DNA of 11,799 nt, taken from contig CAMDKE010000043.1 of the NCBI GenBank assembly GCA_945901215.1, forward strand, positions 1 through 11,799, read 5' to 3'. Origin of the DNA: Comamonas sp. lk (lineage in GTDB: Bacteria > Pseudomonadota > Gammaproteobacteria > Burkholderiales > Burkholderiaceae_C). The position numbers and the translations under genes were made by a program. This document shows positions 6,625 through 11,799 of this stretch, piece by piece. The notes below the pieces were generated by a model. That model was not told the DNA's origin, did not search any database, and was given only the letters and a program-made list of their open reading frames with translations. Position 1 is the stretch's first letter. Each line of letters opens with the position of its first letter.

Positions 6625-6638
6625 GGTGGTGCGTCATG

Positions 6639-7409
6639 TTATTGCAGCCCCAGCTGGGTGCGAACTTCCAAGAAGCCCTGCAGCCACAGCCACTCAATGC
6701 GCGAGCCCATGCTGGGCAAGGCCACCATCAGCACGCCAAATCCGGCCAGAACCATGACCGGCAGGCCCAAGGAAAAAATATTCAAACTCGGCGCCGCCCG
6801 CGTCGCCACGCCCAATCCGATGTTTATAAACAGCATGGTCACCATGACCGGCAATGCCAGCAGCAGGGCACCCAAAAACATCATCGAGCTCCACTGCACA
6901 AAATGCGCCCAAGCGCCTGCGGTGAGCAGGCCTTTGCCAATGGGAAGGCTGGCAAAGCTGTCGATAACCAAGCCCAGGAGAATGGCGTGACCGCCCAGCC
7001 CGATAAAAATTAGGGTGGAGATGATCAGAAAGAACTGCGCGACCACAGGGACGTTGCCCAGGTTGGGGTCCATCAGGTTGGCCATGGACAGGCCCATGGC
7101 GGTCGAAACTGACTGGCCGGCCAGCAAAATCGCAGCCGAAATGATTTGCAGGCTCAAGCCCATCAGCAAGCCAATGGATACTTGGTTGAACACCTCCACG
7201 ATGCCTGCGGGTGACACCGGGTCGATCACGGGCCAGGTGAATACCGGGTAGACCATCCAGGTAACGGCTACGGCCAACAGCACCCGCATGCGTACGTTCA
7301 AGGCGCGCAAGGAAAAAACAGGCGCAGACATCAGCAAGGCCGAAATGCGCAGCATGGGCCACAAGAACGTGTAGAACCGCTCGACGATGTCGTTGGCTAA
7401 GAGGTTCAT
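6639..7409 (-). CDS. fliR: Flagellar export gate protein FliR
   Basis: FliR, with FliP and FliQ, forms the helical export gate inside the MS ring (about five FliP, four FliQ and one FliR in Salmonella). Seen: 256 residues, the usual length, mostly hydrophobic with about six membrane-type segments. Typical FliR stretches are the N-terminal FLWPMLRISALLMSAPVF, the central GLSLQIISAAILLAGQ and MGLSMANLMDPN, and FINIGLGVATRAAPSLNIFSLGLP near the C-terminus. ATG at 7409 gives a start matching the family; the ribosome site is weak. It begins 24 bp after fliQ and ends 14 bp before flhB. Confidence 0.98.
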   Translation of the reverse strand: MNLLANDIVERFYTFLWPMLRISALLMSAPVFSLRALNVRMRVLLAVAVTWMVYPVFTWPVIDPVSPAGIVEVFNQVSIGLLMGLSLQIISAAILLAGQSVSTAMGLSMANLMDPNLGNVPVVAQFFLIISTLIFIGLGGHAILLGLVIDSFASLPIGKGLLTAGAWAHFVQWSSMMFLGALLLALPVMVTMLFINIGLGVATRAAPSLNIFSLGLPVMVLAGFGVLMVALPSMGSRIEWLWLQGFLEVRTQLGLQ

Positions 7410-7433
7410 ACTGCTTGCGCTTGGGGCCCCGGC

Positions 7434-7703
7434 TTATGCGAACAGGGTGGGGATGCGCTGGAACAGGCTGCGCGTGTAGTCCACCAACGTGGCTAACTGC
7501 CACCCACCCACGACAGCCAGGGTGATGGCCAGTGCTGCGAGCTTGGGGATAAAGCTCAAGGTCGACTCATTGATGGAAGTGGCGGCCTGGATGATGCCGA
7601 TAAACAAGCCCACGGCCAATGAAACGCCCAAAAGGGGCGCCGAAATCAGCACAATCATCCAAAGCGCCTGGTGCCCGAGGTCGACCACTGCTGCGATGTC
7701 CAT
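7434..7703 (-). CDS. fliQ: Flagellar export gate protein FliQ
   Basis: Small two-helix component of the FliPQR export gate. Seen: 89 residues, the exact family size, with two hydrophobic hairpin segments (about 15-40 and 53-76) separated by ATSINESTLSFIPK, the form here of the usual AxTQIxExTLxFxPK motif. A good ribosome site, AGAAGGAA, lies 9 bases before ATG 7703. The gene is preceded by the terminator-like hairpin in the fliP-fliQ gap, so its transcript level may be set partly by read-through. Confidence 0.98.
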   Translation of the reverse strand: MDIAAVVDLGHQALWMIVLISAPLLGVSLAVGLFIGIIQAATSINESTLSFIPKLAALAITLAVVGGWQLATLVDYTRSLFQRIPTLFA

Positions 7704-7722
7704 TGTTTGATTCCTTCTATAT

Positions 7723-7759
7723 AAAAAAGGCCCCGGCGCGAACTCTGGGCGCCGCGGCT
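7723..7759 (-). terminator. Intrinsic terminator or attenuator candidate between fliP and fliQ
   Basis: On the minus-strand transcript, after the fliP stop (7763-7765), a GC stem forms: GCCGCGGCGC pairs with GCGCCGGGGC around a 9-base loop, giving nine pairs with one internal mismatch (7733/7755). The stem is followed by CC and then six U's (7728-7723). This is the form of a rho-independent terminator. It sits 20 bp upstream of fliQ, inside what should be one operon, so partial termination (attenuation) or a 3'-end/processing signal is more plausible than full stop, unless fliQRflhB have their own promoter. Confidence 0.65.
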
Positions 7760-7762
7760 AGG

Positions 7763-8506
7763 CTAGTAAACAAAACTCGCCGCCAGCGAGGCCATGATCA
7801 AACTCCAGCCATCGACCAGCACAAACAGCATGAGCTTAAACGGCATCGAGATCATCATGGGCGAGAGCATCGCCATACCCATGGACATGAGCACGCTGGC
7901 CACAATCAGGTCAATCACGACAAAGGGGATGTAAATCAAAAAACCGATGGTGAACGCGCTTTTGAGCTCCGACGTGATAAACGCTGGCACCAGCGTGGTA
8001 AACGGCACCTGCGTGGCGTCGCTCACATCCGCTTTGCGTGCCATTTGCATGAACAGGCCAATGTCGTCTTCCCGGGTTTGTTTGACCATGAAGGCGCGCA
8101 ATGGCGCTTCCGCTGCCGCCAGGGCTTTGTCGAACTTCATGCCGTTTTCCATATAGGGAACGGCGGCGTTGGTGTAGATGTCGCTCAACACCGGTGACAT
8201 GATGAACAGCGTCAAAAACAGCGAAATACCCACCAGCACATTGTTGGGTGGCGTTTGCCCGGTTCCCAGTGCCTGGCGCAAGATGGACATGACAATGATG
8301 ATGCGCACGAAGGAGGTCATCATCAGCAGCAGCGAGGGCAGCAGCGTGAGCGTCGTCATCAGGGCCAGCAACTGCAGGGACAGGCTGTACTGCGTGTCCT
8401 TGCCTGAACCCGTCACGTTGACCATGGGAATGCCTTGCGCCCAGCAGTAGCCGGGGAGTAGCAGCGCCAGCATCAGAGCGCCGGCCCATAAGTGTTTAGC
8501 TTTCAC
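7763..8506 (-). CDS. fliP: Flagellar export gate protein FliP
   Basis: Core of the FliPQR export gate in the inner membrane. Seen: 247 residues, normal length; a cleavable signal peptide at 1-23 (KAKHLWAGALMLALLLPGYCWA then Q), as is usual for FliP; then family stretches such as MTSFVRIIIVMSILRQALGTG with QTPPNNVLVG, the FDKALAAAEAPLRAFM region, and the C-terminal IPFVVIDLIVASVLMSMGM and KLMLFVLVDGW. The start is GTG at 8506 (not ATG), preceded by AGGAAAG at a good distance, and overlaps fliO by 11 bp, which indicates translational coupling. Confidence 0.98.
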   Translation of the reverse strand: MKAKHLWAGALMLALLLPGYCWAQGIPMVNVTGSGKDTQYSLSLQLLALMTTLTLLPSLLLMMTSFVRIIIVMSILRQALGTGQTPPNNVLVGISLFLTLFIMSPVLSDIYTNAAVPYMENGMKFDKALAAAEAPLRAFMVKQTREDDIGLFMQMARKADVSDATQVPFTTLVPAFITSELKSAFTIGFLIYIPFVVIDLIVASVLMSMGMAMLSPMMISMPFKLMLFVLVDGWSLIMASLAASFVY

Positions 8507-8798
8507 GTGGTCTTTCCTGGGCTGGTGCGCTGTCTTCCCAGCTTCCCAGCGCGGTAAATTGGCTTGGGCTCATACCCACTAACACCTGGCGATGGCCCAC
8601 TTGCAGGAGGGCAATTTTCTGGCGCGGCCCGACCGTCAAGGTTTCAAGAACTTGCAGCTTGGGCTCGCCCTTGTGCCGGATTTGCAGGGTTTTCATGCGC
8701 TTTAAGGTCCATAGCATGGCGCCCAGCAGACCAAACACCAGCACCATGCTCGCGCCGACCCGCCACCAATCCACTCCCGTAGCGAGTTGCGTGCCCAT
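8496..8798 (-). CDS. fliO: Flagellar export assembly protein FliO
   Basis: FliO is a small membrane protein that helps FliP assemble into the export gate. Seen: 100 residues with one membrane helix (about 12-33, WRVGASMVLVFGLLGAMLWTLKR) followed by a cytosolic beta-rich part typical of FliO (LQVLETLTVGPRQKIALLQVGHRQVLVGMSPSQFTALG). FliO is the least conserved of this set, but the hydrophobic helix, the GPRQKIALLQVG motif and its position between fliN and fliP make the call secure. It starts at ATG 8798, 6 bp after fliN, without a clear ribosome site, and ends inside fliP. Confidence 0.95.
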   Translation of the reverse strand: MGTQLATGVDWWRVGASMVLVFGLLGAMLWTLKRMKTLQIRHKGEPKLQVLETLTVGPRQKIALLQVGHRQVLVGMSPSQFTALGSWEDSAPAQERPRES

Positions 8799-8804
8799 GG
8801 GCGA

Positions 8805-9119
8805 TTACAGGTTTTTCAGCCGCTCGGATGCGGGAACCACGCGCGTGAGGCGAATGCCGTAGCGCTCGTTGACCAGAACCACCTCGCCTTGCGCGACCAC
8901 GGTGTTGTTGACCAGCAGGTCCAGGGGTTCGCCCGCAATCCGGTCGAGTTCCACTACGCTGCCTTGGGTCAGCCGCATCAGGTCTTTGATCTTGATCATG
9001 GCCCGCCCGACCTCAATGCTCAGCGTCACGCTGATGTTTTGCAGCACCTCCGGGTTGATTTGGTGGTCCGGATCCTTGGGGCCTGCGAGCAGGTTTGAAT
9101 CGTTTGGGGTGTCGCTCAT
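8805..9119 (-). CDS. fliN: Flagellar motor switch protein FliN
   Basis: FliN, with the FliM C-terminal domain, forms the lower part of the C ring that sets rotation direction and docks export substrates. Seen: 104 residues; a short variable N-terminus then one SpoA/FliN domain (about 28-100) with ISVTLSIEVGRAMIKIKDLM, GSVVELDRIAGEPLDLLVNN and GEVVLVNERYGIRLT. It is shorter than the 137-residue E. coli protein because the N-terminal part is short, as is common. An AGGAAT ribosome site lies 9 bases before ATG 9119. It follows fliM by 19 bp. Confidence 0.98.
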   Translation of the reverse strand: MSDTPNDSNLLAGPKDPDHQINPEVLQNISVTLSIEVGRAMIKIKDLMRLTQGSVVELDRIAGEPLDLLVNNTVVAQGEVVLVNERYGIRLTRVVPASERLKNL

Positions 9120-9138
9120 GGCGGAATTCCTGAATGGT

Positions 9139-10131
9139 TTAGTTATTGCCAGGGGCTACCGCGCGCTCGATTTGAACCGCAGTTTGCGCACCCAGTGTGC
9201 CCACATGAACTTCGAAAGCTGGAATGCCGTTGGGTTGAAGGCTGGCCAGTTCCGGCTTCTTGAAGTAAAGGATATCACCGGTTTGCATGGATTCAACCAC
9301 TTTGAGGGTCGCGCTGATTTGGCCCAAAACCACCGTGGCCTCCAAACAAGCGTCGCCCACCGACTCTTCTAAGTTTTCGCGCCATTGGCGGTCAGAGTCC
9401 TCGTTGCCGTCGCCCGTCTGCACACGGCTGCGCAGCAAGTCGCGTACCGGTTTGAGCGAGGCGTAGGGGTGCACGATGTCGATAAACCCCAGGTTTTGGG
9501 TGGCCGTCTCGGTTTCGAAGCGGCTCAGAATGACCAGGTCATTTTCGTCTGCAATCTGGGCAAATTGGGGGTTGATCTCAGAACTGACAAATTCAAAGTC
9601 CAGCGGCATTACGGGCCCCCATGCCTCCTTGAGGTTGCGAAACGTCACGTCCAGGATCATGTTGATGATCCGCATTTCCATGGGCGTAAACATGCGCCCG
9701 GGCGCCAACTGCCCCAACGTGCCTTGGCCAAAGCCGCCAAAAAAGCTGTCCAGCGAGCTAAACACGATGGTGGGATCAATGACCACCATCGAATAGCCAC
9801 GCAACGGGTTCATGCGAATCACGTTGACCGACAACGGCGCTTTGAGCTCTCTGACGTAATCGCCAAATTTCAGGATTTGTACTTTGGTGGGGTTGATCCG
9901 TGGGCTGCTGCGCAACACGTCCATCAGGCTGGGGCGAAAAAGCCGGATAAATCGCTCGTTGATCATGTCAATCGAGCCGACGTTCACGCCCAGGCTGCTG
10001 TCTTCGCTGGCAATGTCGTGTTTTTTAACGCGTGCGGCGGTGTTGAATCCGGTGTCTACCGCGATGGTTCCGTCATTGACGCCCTCGGCAAGCGCGGAGA
10101 GCTCGTCAGCGGAAAGCAGGTTATCGGCCAT
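9139..10131 (-). CDS. fliM: Flagellar motor switch protein FliM
   Basis: C-ring protein that binds phospho-CheY and couples it to rotor direction. Seen: 330 residues, normal length. The N-terminal CheY-binding motif is present as LLSADELSALAEGV (5-18). The middle domain follows (about 40-225; IDMINERFIRLFRPSL, LRGYSMVVIDPTIVFSSLDSFFGG and FTPMEMRII), then the C-terminal SpoA domain (about 250-325; ATVVLGQISATLKVVESMQTGD). An intact CheY motif suggests that chemotactic switching is retained. It starts 33 bp after fliL, with no clear Shine-Dalgarno before ATG 10131. Confidence 0.98.
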   Translation of the reverse strand: MADNLLSADELSALAEGVNDGTIAVDTGFNTAARVKKHDIASEDSSLGVNVGSIDMINERFIRLFRPSLMDVLRSSPRINPTKVQILKFGDYVRELKAPLSVNVIRMNPLRGYSMVVIDPTIVFSSLDSFFGGFGQGTLGQLAPGRMFTPMEMRIINMILDVTFRNLKEAWGPVMPLDFEFVSSEINPQFAQIADENDLVILSRFETETATQNLGFIDIVHPYASLKPVRDLLRSRVQTGDGNEDSDRQWRENLEESVGDACLEATVVLGQISATLKVVESMQTGDILYFKKPELASLQPNGIPAFEVHVGTLGAQTAVQIERAVAPGNN

Positions 10132-10164
10132 GGCAAACGGGGTCTGAAAGGTCGGTGAAAAAGG

Positions 10165-10833
10165 TCACTGTACGATGAATGAGGTGAAGTAAACCTCCTC
10201 AATGCCGCCAAAGTCTTCGTATTTCTCCAGCAAATTGTTCATGGTGTCGCGGATTTTGATGGCCAGGTCTTTTCGGAAGTCGGGTTTGCCCAGATCGGCC
10301 TCGGTGGTCGTGCGCATGGCGTCCATCACCACCGATCGCAGAGCGAATTCGTGCTTTTTGACGTTTTCCACCACCCGTTCGTCGTAGCGCGTCATGGTCG
10401 CAATTTGAACCGACATCACCTTGCGCGAGCCCGACAGGTTGACCAGGAACTCACGGTCTAACTGGCTGTAGGTGTAATCAAACCGAGGGCTGTCGGGGGA
10501 CTTTTTGTTGAGTTTTGGGGGGCCGCCGGCGTCTTTACCGCCTTCTGCTTTTTTCTCGCCGTGCCCACCCGCAGCGGGCGCACCGTGTCCGCCTTCGGCA
10601 GGAGCTCCGTGGCCGCCGTCAGCTTTCTTTTCGCCGTGCCCGGCGTCCGGCGCACCTTCGGCCATCATTTCGTCGGCCGTAGGTGGCGGCGGTTTATTAA
10701 AAAATCCTGTAATAAACAGGGTGCCCACCATGGTGCCGGCAATCAAGACCACCAGTGCGACCACTGCCAAAATGATCTTGACAATAGGTTTTTTGGGTTT
10801 TTCTTCAACTTCTGGGGCTGCTGCATCGGACAT
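10165..10833 (-). CDS. fliL: Flagellar basal-body protein FliL with Gly/His-rich insertion
   Basis: FliL is an inner-membrane protein around the stators that supports torque. Seen: 222 residues, longer than the usual 150-180. A short cytosolic basic N-terminus (KPKKPIVK) is followed by one membrane helix (about 18-44), then a low-complexity periplasmic linker (about 48-112), then the conserved FliL domain (about 118-222: REFLVNLSG, VQIATMTRYDERVVENVKKHE, LRSVVMDAMRTTTEADLGK, GGIEEVYFTSFIVQ). The extra length comes from the linker, which contains HGEKKADGG, HGAPAEGG, HGAPAAGG and HGEKKAEGG units. The start is supported by an AGAGGTG ribosome site. It begins 48 bp after fliK. Confidence 0.97.
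   Translation of the reverse strand: MSDAAAPEVEEKPKKPIVKIILAVVALVVLIAGTMVGTLFITGFFNKPPPPTADEMMAEGAPDAGHGEKKADGGHGAPAEGGHGAPAAGGHGEKKAEGGKDAGGPPKLNKKSPDSPRFDYTYSQLDREFLVNLSGSRKVMSVQIATMTRYDERVVENVKKHEFALRSVVMDAMRTTTEADLGKPDFRKDLAIKIRDTMNNLLEKYEDFGGIEEVYFTSFIVQ
10522..10656 (-). repeat. Internal Gly/His repeats in fliL
   Basis: Codons for residues about 60-104 encode four HG-starting units in the order EKKA-APAE-APAA-EKKA, so the outer pair (HGEKKADGG, HGEKKAEGG) and the inner pair (HGAPAEGG, HGAPAAGG) match each other. This accounts for most of the extra length of the protein and could have arisen by local duplication. Confidence 0.7.
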
Positions 10834-10881
10834 CGGACACCTCTTTATAGTGGTTCAGTTTCAATTACCGCCCCTGGCTGA

Positions 10882-11799
10882 TTAGGCCAATATATTCAAT
10901 CCGTCACTTCCTTTTGAGCCCAATTCATCGGGCGCTGTGGCCACTGCTTGCGCAGGAGCCGGGGAGTTAGGGGCGTTTTGCGGACCCTTATAGGCTTGGC
11001 CCGGTGTCGAGTTTCCGCCGGACTGCCGACCTTGGTCCGCATTTACCCAGACTGAAGCAACTGCCATGCCAGATTGGGCCAGAGTATCCTTTAGTTTGTT
11101 AGTGCCCTGGGCAATAAGTTCGCGCGTGACGGCGTTGTCCGAGCTAAACAGCGCATCCAAACCGCCCGAATGCATTTCCAACTGCACATCAATACGGCCC
11201 AAGCTGCCGGGTTGCATGCGCATTTGCATTTTCCATTGCCCACGTTCAATTTGCGCGATCAGGCGTTGCGCGGCCGCCTCGCCCAATTTGTCGGCCATTT
11301 GCTGGAACTGAGCTGCGCGCTGCTCAAGCTGCGTTTGCAAGCCCGGCTTTTCCCCAGGAGCCAGGGTCCCGGCAGCGCCAATGTTGTTTGCCGCAGCGCT
11401 GGCCGGGGCCTGCAAGCCTGGTTCGGTTGGGGCGCTCAGGTCCTTGGCGTCAAATTGGAAGCCTGCGGGCACATCGAGCTGCAAGATTTCCTGTGCAATC
11501 GGTGCGTCCAATGCCTCCTTGGATACAGCGGCTGATTGCAGCAGTGCGGCCCAACTCACCTGTTTGCTGGTGCCAGACATTTGCGCCAAGCGCTTGGTGA
11601 TTTCCTGTGCTGGCGTGCCCAAGGTGAGGCGCACTGCGCTCTCGGTGCCTGCTTGCGCTTCCGACATGGGGTCACTGATTTTCGCGGCCGGCGCGGCGTC
11701 TATCCAGGCGCGCGCGCTCAGCGGCATCAAAGGTGCGCTGCTGGCGGCGGTAATCTCTAGGGCCGTGACCGCAACCCTGCCCAAGGGTTGTGTATGTCC
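10882..11799 (-). CDS. fliK: Flagellar hook-length control protein FliK, N-terminus beyond window edge
   Basis: FliK measures hook length and triggers the FlhB substrate switch. Seen: an open frame from the window edge to TAA at 10882-10884 (305 residues visible); the TTG at 11784 is not a real start because the frame stays open to the edge. An Ala/Pro/Gln-rich stretch lies in the first half. The conserved C-terminal hook-length domain (about 11065-11235) has WKMQMRMQPGSLGRIDVQLE, the form here of the usual LRLxPxxLGxVxV motif, then RELIAQGTNKLKDTLAQSGM. After it comes a Gly/Ser/Pro-rich tail ending in DGLNILA, a common FliK-type ending. Its position directly before fliLMNOPQR supports the call. 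The N-terminal secretion signal is outside the window. Confidence 0.93.
   Translation of the reverse strand, partial: GHTQPLGRVAVTALEITAASSAPLMPLSARAWIDAAPAAKISDPMSEAQAGTESAVRLTLGTPAQEITKRLAQMSGTSKQVSWAALLQSAAVSKEALDAPIAQEILQLDVPAGFQFDAKDLSAPTEPGLQAPASAAANNIGAAGTLAPGEKPGLQTQLEQRAAQFQQMADKLGEAAAQRLIAQIERGQWKMQMRMQPGSLGRIDVQLEMHSGGLDALFSSDNAVTRELIAQGTNKLKDTLAQSGMAVASVWVNADQGRQSGGNSTPGQAYKGPQNAPNSPAPAQAVATAPDELGSKGSDGLNILA

Noticed and set aside
11782..11784. TTG as the start of fliK
   Set aside because: The frame remains open to the window edge, the visible protein is short for FliK and lacks an N-terminal region, so the true start is outside.

Overview
The window is a chromosomal flagellar locus from a Gram-negative, high-GC bacterium. 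Protein sequence style (FliK to FlhB) and gene order suggest a betaproteobacterium, probably Burkholderiales/Comamonadaceae-like (Rhodoferax or a relative). That placement is an impression from the proteins and was not checked by search. There are no RNA genes, insertion sequences, CRISPR arrays or phage genes that I can support. Coding density is very high. The only sizeable non-coding stretch is the 161-bp divergent spacer at 1148-1308.

From right to left, all on the minus strand, runs a classic hook-length/switch/export operon: fliK (N-terminus cut by the window edge), fliL, fliM, fliN, fliO, fliP, fliQ, fliR, flhB. Genes are tightly packed, with several overlaps (fliO/fliP 11 bp; flhB and the next gene share one base in TGATG). 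One exception stands out: the 59-bp fliP-fliQ gap holds a strong GC hairpin followed by six U's in the minus-strand transcript. It looks like an intrinsic terminator or attenuator inside the export-gate genes.

The same strand continues past flhB, not into flhA/flhF but into three poorly known genes: a DamX-like membrane protein with a degenerate AAA+ domain and a C-terminal SPOR domain, a small soluble protein with a C-terminal helix (ATGA overlap), and a one-pass membrane protein with a His-rich N-terminus and a coiled-coil/proline-rich tail. Position and translational coupling suggest that they belong to the flagellar transcription unit, perhaps linking the flagellum to the cell wall or pole. 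That role is inference.

Convergent to these, on the plus strand, is a FleQ/FlrA-type sigma-54 activator that lacks the N-terminal FleQ domain and has only the AAA+ domain, a long linker and a FleQ-like Fis HTH. Divergent from it, at the left edge, is a Sel1-repeat protein with nine visible 36-residue repeats; its C-terminus lies outside the window. The spacer between these two contains a good match to the Pseudomonas FleQ box. The picture is of a FleQ-governed (sigma-54 type) flagellar system in a lineage where FlhDC control is more commonly described, with attached accessory genes of unknown role.
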